In this document: positions 24,306 to 33,471 of the stretch, piece after piece
How the letters are laid out: each line of letters begins with the position of its first letter
How positions within the stretch are numbered: position 1 is the stretch's first letter
Source of the DNA: Roseburia sp.
Lineage (GTDB): Bacteria; Bacillota; Clostridia; Oscillospirales; Ruminococcaceae
Direction: 5' to 3'
Assembly: GCA_023666265.1 (NCBI GenBank)
Contig: JAMPCH010000020.1
Location: forward strand, 1-44,291
DNA: 44,291 bases
Notes under the pieces: model-generated
Told to the model about the DNA's origin: nothing
What the model saw: only the letters and a program-made list of their open reading frames with translations
Database searches by the model: none
Translations under genes and position numbers: made by a program

Positions 24306-24335
24306 TGAATAAAGCGTCCGTAAAGGGGTATTCTA
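24306..24335 (+). promoter_or_regulatory. Sigma-F/G-like promoter of the SpoIIQ-like gene
   Basis: TGAATA (24306-24311), 17-nt spacer ending GGGG, and TATTCTA (24329-24335) resemble the forespore consensus (TGMATA, then GG-x2-A-x-A-x-T or CATACTA). It lies about 80 nt upstream of the start. The -10 differs from CATACTA at two positions. Confidence 0.5.
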
Positions 24336-24415
24336 TACGACAGAAAAAGCATTTATCATACAACAGACCTCCTCGGGAGCTTCCGAGGCAGTCCAACAGA
24401 AAGGAACGATCAGCG

Positions 24416-25144
24416 ATGAAAAAAGCAAGATTCAGAAACGGATTTCAGGGGAAGGGCTTCGCCGCAGCGCTTGTCCTTAGCCTTACGGCGGTCGGCGTAT
24501 CGACCTACGCCGCTTATACGAGCGCGATGGATAAGCTCACCGAGGGGGAGGTCGAGCCTTACGACGATCATGTTTTCCTCTATGAGGAGGCGGAGGCGGC
24601 GGGCGTGAACCAAACGGATATACCGCTCGGGACGACCTCGGCGGCGGAGGCGCCGCCCGCGACCGACGCGACAGACGCGGTCGACGCGTTCGACGAGACC
24701 GGCGCGGAGGAACAAAGCGCGGGACTTTTTTTCTCCGCGCCCAAGACGATGCCCGTCGAGGGCGAGGTCATCAATCCTTATAGCGCGGGCGAACTTGTAA
24801 AAAGCGAGACCCTCGACGTATGGAAGACCCATGACGGCGCGGATCTCGCCGCCGAGGCGGGCGCGGCGGTCGCCTCCTGTATGAAGGGGAAGGTGAGCGA
24901 GATCAAAAACGATCCCCTTTGGGGGGTCTGTGTCCTGATCGATCACGGCGACGGGATCGTCGGGCATTATTACGGTCTCGCCGAGACCCTTAACGTTAAG
25001 ACGGGTCAAGAGGTCGCGATGGGCGAGATCATCGCTCAAGTCGGGAATACGGCGGACGCGGAATGTAAGCTCCCCTCTCATCTCCATTTCGGGATCACCA
25101 AAAACGGCGAATGGATCGACCCGATCGCTTTTATTGAGAAATAA
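24416..25144 (+). CDS. spoIIQ: SpoIIQ-like M23 (LytM) peptidase
   Basis: This 242-residue protein has an N-terminal membrane anchor (about 14-35), a Thr/Ala/Asp/Glu-rich linker and a C-terminal LytM domain (about 130-240). The zinc site is complete: H139 and D143 (THDGAD) and H222-L-H224 (SHLHFGI). Clostridial SpoIIQ proteins keep these residues, whereas the B. subtilis one has lost activity. SpoIIQ spans the forespore side of the engulfment channel with SpoIIIAH. The start ATG 24416 follows AAAGGA. It is divergent from spoIIAA and has a sigma-F/G-like promoter. Another cell-wall M23 hydrolase is possible, so the symbol is an inference. Confidence 0.72.
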   Translation: MKKARFRNGFQGKGFAAALVLSLTAVGVSTYAAYTSAMDKLTEGEVEPYDDHVFLYEEAEAAGVNQTDIPLGTTSAAEAPPATDATDAVDAFDETGAEEQSAGLFFSAPKTMPVEGEVINPYSAGELVKSETLDVWKTHDGADLAAEAGAAVASCMKGKVSEIKNDPLWGVCVLIDHGDGIVGHYYGLAETLNVKTGQEVAMGEIIAQVGNTADAECKLPSHLHFGITKNGEWIDPIAFIEK

Positions 25145-25188
25145 CGTTCCGAACCCCTTGCTGATCGCAGGGGTTCAGCACGTTATTT
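25139..25188 (+). terminator. Composite hairpin terminator after the M23 gene
   Basis: Outer arms AAATAACGT (25139-25147) and ACGTTATTT (25180-25188), inner arms GAACCCCT (25151-25158) and AGGGGTTC (25169-25176). The stop codon lies inside the left arm. Confidence 0.8.
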
Positions 25189-25194
25189 GAGAAT

Positions 25195-25400
25195 AAAGAC
25201 CGGGGCTTTGCCCCCGCAAGCAGGATGCTTGCAGGTGAACGCCCCAAGCGCCGCACGGACGCGGCGCAAAACAAAGCGTTCACCCAGACCCGACCGCCAA
25301 AGGGAAATTTGCGAAAACCTTTGTTTGCGCGGCATCCGTGCCGCGCCTTGGGGGTTTTCGCTCCCGACATCCTGTCGGAATTTCCTTTGGAATCCTTTAT
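25195..25400. repeat. Palindromic repeat cluster with a shared 87-bp unit
   Basis: GGGGCTTTGCCCC is followed by an 87-nt unit (25211-25297) nearly identical to 34631-34716, including GCAAGCAGGATGCTTGC and GCGCCGCACGGACGCGGCGC. A second palindrome GCGCGGCATCCGTGCCGCGC follows at about 25328-25347, then CCGACATCCTGTCGG. No gene-like content is seen. Confidence 0.8.
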
Positions 25401-25459
25401 ACCCAACTCGATCTCTCTTCTTTCTCGACCTTGTGCCTGTTAGGTCGTGAGATCGCAGA

Positions 25460-25602
25460 GATCGGCGGCTGATCTACGCAAATGTGAAAAAGCCGAGTCT
25501 CCCCTAAAAGGGTGAGGTTATGACGTTTCGCATCGCGGAGGGGTTCGTCTCCGAAAGTGGCAAATAAAGAAAAAGCTACCTACAAAGGGGCTTTTTCTTT
25601 AT
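25460..25602 (+). ncRNA. Candidate structured RNA or leader peptide ending in a terminator
   Basis: A 13-bp perfect hairpin ATAAAGAAAAAGC/GCTTTTTCTTTAT (25564-25576 with 25590-25602) ends a compact structured stretch with CGGAG/CTCCG. A 15-codon frame (25520-25567, ATG to TAA) lies inside with GGGTGAGG before it, and its stop overlaps the terminator stem. This resembles attenuator leaders, but the ABC-F promoter lies downstream of it, so a small RNA is equally possible. Confidence 0.4.
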
Positions 25603-25674
25603 GTCGGGGGTCTTTGCGGTCGGTTTACACAAAAGGCGGGGGTTTCGGCTCTTCGGTTTTGTGAAAGAATTTGT

Positions 25675-25703
25675 TTGCAATTGCGGGGTAAATATGGTAT
25701 AAT
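25675..25703 (+). promoter_or_regulatory. Promoter of the ABC-F gene
   Basis: TTGCAA (25675-25680), 17-nt spacer, TATAAT (25698-25703). The leader has a GCGCC/GGCGC hairpin (about 25756-25769) before the ribosome site. Confidence 0.83.
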
Positions 25704-25796
25704 ATTTTAGTTATAGATCATTTACGGAAAAAGAGGAGCTTATCTTTGGGGATTGCGCCTATCGGCGCGGCTTCTCACAAGGCGAAAGGAACAACC

Positions 25797-27410
25797 ATGA
25801 TCACGGTATCGAATGTCAGCCTTCAGTTCGGCGGTACGACGCTTTTTAAGGACGTCGACCTCCTTTTTACGGAGGGGAACTGTTACGGCGTAATCGGCGC
25901 GAACGGCGCGGGGAAGTCCACCTTCCTTAAAATATTAAACGGCGAATTAGAGCCGACGACAGGGAGCGTCACGATCCCGAAGGATCTCCGTATGTCCGTC
26001 CTCCGTCAGGATCACTTCGCCTTTGATGAATACACCGTCCAAGAGACCGTCATTATGGGGAATAAGCGCCTCTATGAGGTCATGAAGGAGAAGGACGCGC
26101 TTTATGAAAAGGAGGACTTCTCGGAGGAGGACGGTAACCGCGCGAGCGAGCTCGAGGGCGAATTCGCCGAGCTCGGAGGCTGGGAGGCGGAGAGCGACGC
26201 GGCGAAGCTGATCCGAGGGCTCGGTCTCGACGAGAGCCTTTTATACAGCGCGATGAGCGCCCTCGGGGGGAACGAGAAGGTCAAGGTGCTTCTCGCGCAG
26301 GCGCTTTTCGGCAATCCCGATATTATTTTAATGGACGAGCCGACCAACCACCTCGACATCGACGCGGTCGCGTGGCTCGAGGAGTTTTTGGCGGAATATT
26401 TTGGGACTGTGATCGTCGTGTCCCACGACCGCCACTTTTTAAACAACGTTTGTACCCATACGGTCGACATCGACTATGGGAAGATCAAGATGTATGTCGG
26501 GAACTATGAATTCTGGTACGAATCCTCTCAGCTGATCCAGCGCATGATGAAGCAGCAGAATAAAAAGAACGAGGAAAAGATCAAGGAATTACAGACCTTT
26601 ATCCAGCGCTTCTCGGCGAATAAGTCGAAATCGAAGCAGGCGACCTCGCGCCGTAAGCTCCTCGATAAGCTCACGGTCGAGGAGATGCCCGCCTCGAGCC
26701 GCCGCTATCCGTTTATCGGCTTTGAGATGGATCGCGAGGCGGGGAAGGATATCTTACAGGTCAGCGGGCTGACCAAGACGATCGACGGCGAAAAGCTCCT
26801 CGACGACGTTTCGTTCACCGTCGGGCGCGAGGATAAGATCGCCTTCCTCGGCGAGAGCGAGCTCGCGGTGACGACCCTTTTTCGTATCTTGACGGGCGAG
26901 CTCGAGCCGGACGCGGGGAGCTATAAATGGGGAAGCACGATCACGACGAGCTACTTCCCGATCGACTCCGACCACTTTTTTAACGGTTGCTCGATGTCGA
27001 TCCTCGACTGGATCAGACAGTATTCCGAGGACGTGACCGAGACCTATCTTCGCGGCTTCCTCGGGCGTATGCTCTTCTCGGGGGACGATATTTATAAGCC
27101 GGTGAACGTCCTCTCCGGCGGCGAGCGGGTACGCTGTATGTTCTCGCGGATGATGCTGTTTCGGTCAAACGTCCTCATCCTCGACCGCCCGACGAACCAC
27201 CTCGACCTCGAGAGTATCACCGCCGTCAACAACGGGCTTCGCGACTTTAAGGGGAACGTCCTTTTCGCCTCTCACGACCACGAGATCGTCCAGACCGTCG
27301 CAAATCGGATCATCGAGATCCGCGAGAAGGGCTGCTTTGACAAGCTCGGGACGTATGAGGAATATGTCGAGTGGCGGCGCGCGCAGAATATGGGGGCGCT
27401 GACGCTCTGA
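25797..27410 (+). CDS. ABC-F family ATPase (YkpA/YbiT-like)
   Basis: This 537-residue soluble protein has two ABC domains and no membrane helices. NBD1 has Walker A GANGAGKS (34-41), signature [10 protein letters not shown] and Walker B with [10 protein letters not shown]. An inter-domain linker with helical charged stretches follows ([20 protein letters not shown]). NBD2 is degenerate: Walker A reads [10 protein letters not shown] without the Lys, a trait of the YkpA/YbiT subgroup, and the catalytic Glu is replaced (LDRPTNHLD). ABC-F proteins act on the ribosome E site. ATG 25797 with AAAGGA is preferred over a frame start at 25746. Confidence 0.92.
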   Translation: MITVSNVSLQFGGTTLFKDVDLLFTEGNCYGVIGANGAGKSTFLKILNGELEPTTGSVTIPKDLRMSVLRQDHFAFDEYTVQETVIMGNKRLYEVMKEKDALYEKEDFSEEDGNRASELEGEFAELGGWEAESDAAKLIRGLGLDESLLYSAMSALGGNEKVKVLLAQALFGNPDIILMDEPTNHLDIDAVAWLEEFLAEYFGTVIVVSHDRHFLNNVCTHTVDIDYGKIKMYVGNYEFWYESSQLIQRMMKQQNKKNEEKIKELQTFIQRFSANKSKSKQATSRRKLLDKLTVEEMPASSRRYPFIGFEMDREAGKDILQVSGLTKTIDGEKLLDDVSFTVGREDKIAFLGESELAVTTLFRILTGELEPDAGSYKWGSTITTSYFPIDSDHFFNGCSMSILDWIRQYSEDVTETYLRGFLGRMLFSGDDIYKPVNVLSGGERVRCMFSRMMLFRSNVLILDRPTNHLDLESITAVNNGLRDFKGNVLFASHDHEIVQTVANRIIEIREKGCFDKLGTYEEYVEWRRAQNMGALTL

Positions 27411-27470
27411 TCTATCCGTTTTATGGGACAACGGGCGAGTTATAATAAAAAACGAAGATAAGTTTTTATC

Positions 27471-27508
27471 TTTTGTGAAGGTCTGCGGTGCGGCACACCT
27501 TCACAAAA
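27471..27508 (+). promoter_or_regulatory. Leader hairpin upstream of recA
   Basis: TTTTGTGAAGGT (27471-27482) pairs perfectly with ACCTTCACAAAA (27497-27508), loop 14 nt. A TATAAT at 27441-27446 lies upstream, with no clear -35. It is related in layout to other leaders ending CCTTCxCAAAAA. No clear LexA/DinR box was seen. Confidence 0.6.
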
Positions 27509-27558
27509 ATAAAAGAAAGCGGACGCGGGGAAGCCCGCAGGAAAGGAAGAACGGAGAA

Positions 27559-28824
27559 ATGGCGAAAAGCAACACACCGAAAAAAGTCCTCGAAAAACCG
27601 ACGACCCCCGAGGAGAAGCAAAAGGCGCTCAAAGCGGCGATCGCGCATATCGAGAAGCAATTCGGCGCGGGATCGGTCATGAGAATGGGCGAAAAGACCG
27701 CGCTCAACGTCGAGTCGATCCCGACCGGGTCGATCGGTCTCGATATGGCGCTCGGGATCGGGGGGCTGCCCAAAGGGCGGATTGTCGAGATCTTCGGACC
27801 CGAGTCGGGCGGTAAGACGACCGTCACGCTCCACGCGATCGCCGAGACCCAAAAGCGCGGCGGGATCGCCGCCTTCGTCGACGTCGAACACGCGCTCGAC
27901 CCCGTCTACGCGAAGGCGCTCGGGGTCGACCTCGACCAGCTCCTCGTATCCCAGCCCGATACCGGCGAACAGGCGCTCGATATTATGGAGGCGCTCGTCC
28001 GCTCGGGCGCGATCGACCTCATCGTCCTCGACTCGGTCGCGGCGATCGTGACCCGCGCCGAGATCGAGGGCGAGATGGGCGACAGCTTCGTCGGGGTACA
28101 GGCGCGGCTCATGTCCGCCGCGTTAAAGCGGCTCACCGCCGTTATCTCAAAGTCTAACACCGTCGCCGTCTTTATCAATCAGCTCCGCGAAAAGATCGGG
28201 ATCATGTTCGGTAACCCCGAGACGACCCCCGGCGGGCGGGCGCTCAAATTTTATTCCTCGGTCAGGATCGAGGTCAGGAAGGGCGAGCCGATCAAGGAGA
28301 ACGGCGAGACGATCGGTAACCGCACCAAGGTAAAGGTCATCAAGAATAAGGTCGCGCCGCCGTTTAAAAGCTGTGAATTCGATATGATCTTCGGTCACGG
28401 GATCTCGCGGCTCGGCGAGATCCTCGACTACGCGGTCGAGCTCGGCTTTGTTAAGAAATCGGGCGCTTGGTTCAGCTATAACGATATGCGGATCGGTCAA
28501 GGGCGCGAGAACGCGAAGAAATTCATCGGCGAGAACCCCGATATCCAAGCGGAGCTCGAGAAGAAGATCATGGAGAACGCCCAACAGCTCGATTATTCGG
28601 CGGGGGACGACGACGACGAAGCGGCGGAGGGCGCGGAGAGCGCGACCTCGGCGGAGACGGCGGCGAAGGAGGAGATGAGCTTCACCGAGGCGGCGGAGCT
28701 CGAGTCTCAGAAAAAGTCGGCGGCGAAGTCCGGCGCGAAAAAGCCGAAGGCGAAAAAGAGCGTGATCGTCGACGCGGACGACGATTTTGAGGAATTTTCG
28801 ATCGATGAGATCAGCGGGGAATAA
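27559..28824 (+). CDS. recA: Recombinase RecA
   Basis: This 421-residue protein drives homologous recombination and SOS induction. Walker A is GPESGGKT (80-87), with [20 protein letters not shown] and the L2-region [19 protein letters not shown]. The family usually stops near 350; here an Ala/Glu/Lys-rich tail of about 70 residues ends in an acidic [15 protein letters not shown] 27559 is chosen over an upstream in-frame start because AAAGGAAG and CGGAG precede it. RecX follows after an intergenic repeat. Confidence 0.97.
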   Translation: MAKSNTPKKVLEKPTTPEEKQKALKAAIAHIEKQFGAGSVMRMGEKTALNVESIPTGSIGLDMALGIGGLPKGRIVEIFGPESGGKTTVTLHAIAETQKRGGIAAFVDVEHALDPVYAKALGVDLDQLLVSQPDTGEQALDIMEALVRSGAIDLIVLDSVAAIVTRAEIEGEMGDSFVGVQARLMSAALKRLTAVISKSNTVAVFINQLREKIGIMFGNPETTPGGRALKFYSSVRIEVRKGEPIKENGETIGNRTKVKVIKNKVAPPFKSCEFDMIFGHGISRLGEILDYAVELGFVKKSGAWFSYNDMRIGQGRENAKKFIGENPDIQAELEKKIMENAQQLDYSAGDDDDEAAEGAESATSAETAAKEEMSFTEAAELESQKKSAAKSGAKKPKAKKSVIVDADDDFEEFSIDEISGE

Positions 28825-28909
28825 GTCCTTCCGACGAAATACATAAAACAAAACCGTTTATTTTGTTGAAAGTCCTTACTTTACGCAGTATTTCATAAAT
28901 CCCAAACGC

Positions 28910-29165
28910 CCCTTTAGCAAAACGCACGACCTAACATCAAATTTGCTCAACCTTCCGACCTGACAGGCAGGAGCTTGGAACTAGCGGAAAAGTAGCAATG
29001 GGAACAGAGGGTTCCAAGGGAAATCATTTCCCTTGGCAGGGGGGATAGGGGGACGGAGTCCCCCTCCTCGACCTTATCATTATTTTTTCTCTTTGAACGT
29101 CTTTGAACGTCTTTGAACGTCTCATAAAGTCTGAATAAATCTCTTACAATCTCTCAAAAACATCT
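28910..29165. repeat. Intergenic palindromic element, copy F (partial), recA-recX
   Basis: It contains CCAAGGGAAATCATTTCCCTTGG-type arms (CCAAGGGAAA/TTTCCCTTGG, about 29018-29035) and GGGGGAC/GTCCCCC arms (about 29049-29064). Then come three direct copies of CTTTGAACGT (29092-29124 approx.) and a tract of TCTC words spaced 10-11 nt to 29165. The left part (28825-28910) is plain AT-rich. No gene-like frame. Confidence 0.7.
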
Positions 29166-29191
29166 CAACAAAACGAAAGGAGCAGTCGGCG

Positions 29192-29686
29192 GTGAGCGAG
29201 CTTGAGACCGCGAAAAAGCGGGCGATGTATCTCCTCGGGGGGAAGGATTACAGCCGCCGCGAGCTTTATGACAAGCTCCGCGAGCATTACAGCGAGGAGA
29301 GCGCCGAAAAAGCGGTCGAACAGATGGTCGAATACGGCTATCTCGACGACGGGCGCTATGCCGCGCGCCTCGCCCGCCAGTATATCGAGGGGCGAAAGTA
29401 CGGGAAAAAGCGAGCGCGGCTCATGCTCCTCCAGAAGGGATTTGAGCGGGAGACGGTCGACGAGGCGCTTTCGCGCTATTCCGCCGACGAAATGACCGAG
29501 GCGCTCGCCGACCTCATCGAACAAAAGTACGCCGACCGCCTCTCCCTCGACGGCTTGGAGGGAAGAAAGGAAGCCCAAAAGGTCGTCGCCGCCCTCGCGC
29601 GGCGCGGTTACGGCTACGGCGAAATTCAGTCCGCGATCGCGCTCGTCCGCGAACGCGCGGAGGAGAGAGACGAAGAAGATTTTTAA
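29192..29686 (+). CDS. recX: RecA regulatory protein RecX
   Basis: This 164-residue protein built of three-helix repeats has YSRRELYDKLREHYSEE and VEYGYLDDGRYAARLARQYI, the RecX signature. It binds within RecA filaments and modulates them. The start is GTG 29192 with AAAGGAG 9 nt upstream. The stop TAA (29684-29686) lies in the first TTAAGAGA word of the next intergenic element, so the end of the gene abuts or was set by that element. It follows recA, as in many bacteria. Confidence 0.92.
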   Translation: MSELETAKKRAMYLLGGKDYSRRELYDKLREHYSEESAEKAVEQMVEYGYLDDGRYAARLARQYIEGRKYGKKRARLMLLQKGFERETVDEALSRYSADEMTEALADLIEQKYADRLSLDGLEGRKEAQKVVAALARRGYGYGEIQSAIALVRERAEERDEEDF

Positions 29687-30110
29687 GAGAATTATAAGAG
29701 ATTTATAAGAGAAATTTAAGAGAAAGAATATATTTAGCCGGGGCGTTGCCCTGGACCCCACAAGCCTTTGAAAAGGCTTGACCTAAACTTTTATAAACTT
29801 TCAACAAGCTTTATGAAAGAACCGTTTTTCTGCACTCTTACGGTCTTGTGATTTATGATCCGAAAACCCGATCATTTGCCGTTTTACGATTTAAGCCAAA
29901 ATTTGTCGGATATTACCATATTTTTTATTTGATCAATTTATCAAAAGCAATACAAAAGTTTAGGTCAACCCTTTTCAAAGGGTTGCGGGAGTCCGAGGGC
30001 AGAGCCCTCGGTTATACATATTCTTCTCTTTAAAATCTCTTAAAAATTCTCAATAAAATCTCAATAAATCTCTTAAAATTCTCTCAAACAAATCTCAAAC
30101 CAAGAAAGGA
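29683..30110. repeat. Intergenic palindromic element, copy A, recX-rimO
   Basis: It is a complete element. Phased TTAAGAGA-type 11-mers (29683-29730) lead to a GC hairpin, then CAAGCCTTTGAAAAGGCTTG (29761-29780) and ACCTAAACTTTT. After a 161-nt AT-rich core comes AAAAGTTTAGGT, then CAACCCTTTTCAAAGGGTTG (29966-29985), hairpin CCGAGGGC/GCCCTCGG, and an inverted TCTC array to about 30108. The two halves mirror each other; arms of the inner hairpin are GCC/GGC on the left and CCC/GGG on the right. Confidence 0.85.
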
Positions 30111-30118
30111 AGCGGAAA

Positions 30119-31450
30119 ATGGCGGAAGAGATCAAGGTCGGGGTGGTATCGCTCGGCTGTCCGAAGAACCAATGCGACGCGGAGCTGATGTTAGCGGAGA
30201 TCGCGAAATCGGGGTATAAGATCGTCCCCGAGGCGGGTCTCGCGGACGTGGTGGTGATCAACACCTGTGGCTTTATCCAAAGCGCGAAGGAGGAGGCGAT
30301 CGAGGAGATCCTCGAAGCCGTGAGCCGAAAGAACGACGGGATCAACAAAAAGATCATCGTGACGGGCTGTCTCGCGGAGCGCTATCGGGAGCAGATGGAC
30401 GAGGAGTTCCCCGAGGTCGACGCGGTTCTCGGGATCGGCTCGAACGGGAAGCTCGCCGAGACGATCCGCCGCGTGATGAAGGGCGAGCGGGTAATCGACT
30501 TCGGCGAGAAAAAAGACCACACGATGGAGGGCGAACGCCTTCTCTCGACCCTCCCGCATTACGCTTACCTACGGATCGCGGACGGGTGCGATAACTGCTG
30601 TACCTATTGCGCGATCCCGGAAATACGGGGAAAATTCAGAAGCCGCACGATCGAGAACATCATGGACGAGGCGGAGAAGCTCGTCAAAAGCGGCGTAAAG
30701 GAGCTGATCCTCGTGGCTCAGGACACGACCCGCTATGGCGAGGACTTATACGGGCGGCTCATGCTCCCCGAACTGTTGAAAAAGCTTTGTTCGCTCGACG
30801 TGAAGTGGATACGCCTCCTCTACTGTTACCCCGAGCGGATGACGGACGAGCTGATCGAGACGATCGCGCGGGAGGAGAAAATTTGTAAATATATCGACCT
30901 CCCGCTCCAGCATTGTAACGGGGAGATATTAAGAGATATGAACCGCGAGGGCGACCGCGCGAGCCTCACGGCGCTTATCAAAAAGCTCCGCGAGCGGATC
31001 GCGGGGCTTACGCTGAGGACGACGCTCCTCGTCGGCTTCCCGGGGGAGACGGAGGAACAGTTCACCGAGCTCGCCGAGTTCGCGCACGAAATCCGCTTTG
31101 AGCGGCTCGGGTGCTTCGCCTACTCCGCCGAGGAGGGGACGCCCGCCGCCGACTATCCGAATCAGGTCGCGGACGCGGAGAAGGAGCATCGCGCCGAGCT
31201 GATCATGGAGCAGCAGGAAATTCGGGTGAGCGACGATTGCGCGGCGCGGATCGGGCGCGAGACCGAGGTCGTCGTCGAGGGCTACGACCGCTATTCCGAG
31301 CTGTTTTTTGGGCGGGACGAGAGCTACGCGCCCGAGATCGACGGGATGATATACTTCACATCGGCGGAGCGGCTCTCGCTCGGGCGGTTCGTCCGCGTAA
31401 GGATCACCGACGTGATGGAGAATAACCTTTTGGGCGAGGTTGTTTGTTAA
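30119..31450 (+). CDS. rimO: Ribosomal protein uS12 methylthiotransferase RimO
   Basis: This 443-residue radical-SAM enzyme adds a methylthio group to an aspartate of ribosomal protein S12. The N-terminal cluster Cys are C14 (VSLGCPKNQCDAELM), C50 (VINTCGF) and C84 (VTGCLAERY). The radical-SAM motif C-x3-C-x2-C is C157, C161 and C164 (DGCDNCCTYCAIP). The C-terminal TRAM domain follows. The GCPKNQCDAE start distinguishes RimO from MiaB. ATG 30119 follows AAAGGAAG. Confidence 0.95.
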   Translation: MAEEIKVGVVSLGCPKNQCDAELMLAEIAKSGYKIVPEAGLADVVVINTCGFIQSAKEEAIEEILEAVSRKNDGINKKIIVTGCLAERYREQMDEEFPEVDAVLGIGSNGKLAETIRRVMKGERVIDFGEKKDHTMEGERLLSTLPHYAYLRIADGCDNCCTYCAIPEIRGKFRSRTIENIMDEAEKLVKSGVKELILVAQDTTRYGEDLYGRLMLPELLKKLCSLDVKWIRLLYCYPERMTDELIETIAREEKICKYIDLPLQHCNGEILRDMNREGDRASLTALIKKLRERIAGLTLRTTLLVGFPGETEEQFTELAEFAHEIRFERLGCFAYSAEEGTPAADYPNQVADAEKEHRAELIMEQQEIRVSDDCAARIGRETEVVVEGYDRYSELFFGRDESYAPEIDGMIYFTSAERLSLGRFVRVRITDVMENNLLGEVVC

Positions 31451-31576
31451 ATTTTTTGGGGAAGGACTGCGTTGCTGTCCGTTTTGTGCTTCGGCGTCCG
31501 TGCCTTGCGGCTCGCTTAGGGCGTTTGCGTCCGTTTCGTCGTCGGAGGAAATTCGGGAGCGGGAAGAGGCGTAAAT

Positions 31577-31981
31577 ATGATCGGGTATGCCGAAGAGAAG
31601 GATTTTGACGTGTTAAGAAAATACGATAAGCACATCGACGAGACGGAATTAAAAAACGTGATAAAAGCCAAAAGGGTCTTGGTCATATTTGAGAAGGACG
31701 TTTTTATCGGGTGGCTTCGCTTTAATCTTTTTTGGGACGAGATACCGTTTATGAATATGCTGTTCATAACGGAAGGTCACAGGGGACGGGGAAACGGGAA
31801 ACGACTGCTTGATTTTTGGGAAAACGAAATGAAAAGCCGCCGGTATAAGACGGTCATGACCTCGACCCGATCCGACGAAAGAGCGCAATTCTTTTACCGC
31901 AAAAACGGATATATCGATCGTGGCGCTTTACTCCTCCCCGGCGAACCGTTAGAGGTGATACTGACGAAAGAGCTTATATAG
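31577..31981 (+). CDS. GNAT-family N-acetyltransferase
   Basis: This 134-residue single-domain GNAT protein has the acetyl-CoA pyrophosphate-binding motif HRGRGNGKRLLDFWE (R/Q-x2-G-x-G/A) at about 76-90 and the following SDERAQFFYRKNGYIDRG, where a Tyr near the C-terminus serves catalysis in relatives. The substrate is not predictable. The ribosome site AAGAGGCG precedes the ATG. DNA is more A/T-rich in codon choice than neighbouring rimO. It sits alone, with a TTTTTTGGGGAAGG word (31452-31465) upstream. Confidence 0.88.
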   Translation: MIGYAEEKDFDVLRKYDKHIDETELKNVIKAKRVLVIFEKDVFIGWLRFNLFWDEIPFMNMLFITEGHRGRGNGKRLLDFWENEMKSRRYKTVMTSTRSDERAQFFYRKNGYIDRGALLLPGEPLEVILTKELI

Positions 31982-32114
31982 CGATACGCTTCATAAAAAA
32001 TTCATACGCGCTCGCGGCGAATTTGGGCAGAGTTACTTTAGCGGAGCTTTCGCCGATCTCTCAAGGAGAGAAAAACGCGGGAAACCGATAAATCGGGGTC
32101 TATGGGAGAGCCTT

Positions 32115-32759
32115 ATGGATAAAACGATCATGAAAGATGCGCTGGAATTTATCGAAAATACTTTTCGGGACGATCATAGCGGTCACGATCATTTTCATAC
32201 TTTGAGAGTATATAAAATGGCGACGAGAATAGCGGAACAAGAAAACGCGGATTTAACAATCGTTCGGTTAGCCGCCCTGTTGCATGACGTCGACGACATC
32301 AAGTTATCGCCCGAAACATATGAAAATAAGGACAGAGCGGTCGGTTTTTTGAGAAAACACGGCATATCGGAAGAAATGATAAAAACCATACGCGATATTA
32401 TCGGCGAGGTTTCTTTCAGAGGAACGGAGTCCGTTACACCCGAAACGATCGAGGGTAAGTGCGTACAAGACGCCGATCGATTAGACGCGATAGGAGCGAT
32501 CGGTATCGCCAGAGCTTTTGTGTATGGCGGAAGCCGTGATCGGGTCATTCACGATCCCGAGATCAAACCGACCGTAAACATGAACGCCGATCAATACCAA
32601 AGTCATATTTCCACGACGATCAACCATTTTTATGAAAAGCTGTTTCGGCTTAAAGATCTGATGAATACGGACACGGCAAAAAAGATCGCCAAACAAAGAG
32701 ACGATTATATGAGAACATATATTTCGGAATTTTTAGATGAATGGAACGGTATTCGGTAA
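32115..32759 (+). CDS. HD-domain phosphohydrolase (YedJ/YpgQ-like)
   Basis: This 214-residue HD protein has GHDHFHTLRVYKMA (first His), the diagnostic HD pair H57-D58 in LAALLHDVDD, and QDADRLDAIGAIGIARAFV with the final Asp. Relatives are metal-dependent nucleotide phosphohydrolases of uncertain physiological role. The A/T-rich codons (AAA, GAA, ATA) contrast with flanking GC-rich genes. The ribosome site is GGGAGAG before ATG 32115. It is not obviously in an operon. Confidence 0.87.
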   Translation: MDKTIMKDALEFIENTFRDDHSGHDHFHTLRVYKMATRIAEQENADLTIVRLAALLHDVDDIKLSPETYENKDRAVGFLRKHGISEEMIKTIRDIIGEVSFRGTESVTPETIEGKCVQDADRLDAIGAIGIARAFVYGGSRDRVIHDPEIKPTVNMNADQYQSHISTTINHFYEKLFRLKDLMNTDTAKKIAKQRDDYMRTYISEFLDEWNGIR

Positions 32760-32904
32760 ATTCCGATTTATAAAGGAAAAGGATCAAACGGCGTTTGCGT
32801 TTGTTTTTGGCAAATGAGAGCGCGGCGAAACCGACGGATGCGGCGAATTTTCGTGCGGCGCAGTAAGTGGATCGAAAAATTTACAGCAAGGAGAGGGAAG
32901 ATCA

Positions 32905-33471
32905 ATGAAGATGAATTTAGCGAATAAGCTGACGTTATTTCGTGTGGCGCTCGTCCCGTTTTTTGTGGCGGCGCTCGGGTCGTCGTGGCACCTGATCGCC
33001 TTGATCCTGTTCGCGGTCGCGAGCGTGACCGATATGCTCGACGGGCGGATCGCGCGAAAGTACAATCAGATCACCGATTTCGGGAAGTTCCTCGACCCGC
33101 TCGCGGATAAGATACTGGTGGCGGCGGCGCTCATCGGCATGGTCGAGCGCGGCTATACTTGGGCGTGGCTCGTTTGGGTCGTCATCGCGCGGGAATTTCT
33201 CGTCTCGGGCGTAAGGCTCGTCGCGGCGGGAAGCCCCCAAAAGCTCGTCATCGCGGCGAATATTTGGGGGAAGCTCAAGACCGCCTCGACCATGGTCGCG
33301 ATCTGTGTCGTTCTCTTTCTCCACGCGCTCGTCGACTTCGGGGTCGACGTACCCCTCCTCCAGCCGATCAGTAACGTATTGATGATCCTTTGCGCCGTCC
33401 TGACCGTGATCTCGGGGATCACCTATCTTTGGGATTATCGAGGGATATGGAGATCGGCGGGAGAGGAGTAA
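32905..33471 (+). CDS. pgsA: CDP-diacylglycerol-glycerol-3-phosphate phosphatidyltransferase PgsA
   Basis: This 188-residue integral membrane enzyme makes phosphatidylglycerol phosphate. The CDP-alcohol phosphotransferase motif D-G-x2-A-R-x8-G-x3-D-x3-D is complete (DGRIAR, then DFGKFLDPLADK) at about 45-70, and hydrophobic helices surround it. ATG 32905 follows AAGGAGAGG; an alternative Met two codons on makes little difference. PgsA is commonly near rimO, recA and cinA in Firmicutes, fitting this neighbourhood. The tsaD gene follows after a 70-nt hairpin-bearing spacer. Confidence 0.93.
   Translation: MKMNLANKLTLFRVALVPFFVAALGSSWHLIALILFAVASVTDMLDGRIARKYNQITDFGKFLDPLADKILVAAALIGMVERGYTWAWLVWVVIAREFLVSGVRLVAAGSPQKLVIAANIWGKLKTASTMVAICVVLFLHALVDFGVDVPLLQPISNVLMILCAVLTVISGITYLWDYRGIWRSAGEE

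Noticed and set aside
27421-27470. LexA/DinR (SOS) box upstream of recA
   Set aside because: Only a degenerate CGAA-GTTTT word is present; the GAAC-x4-GTTC consensus is absent.
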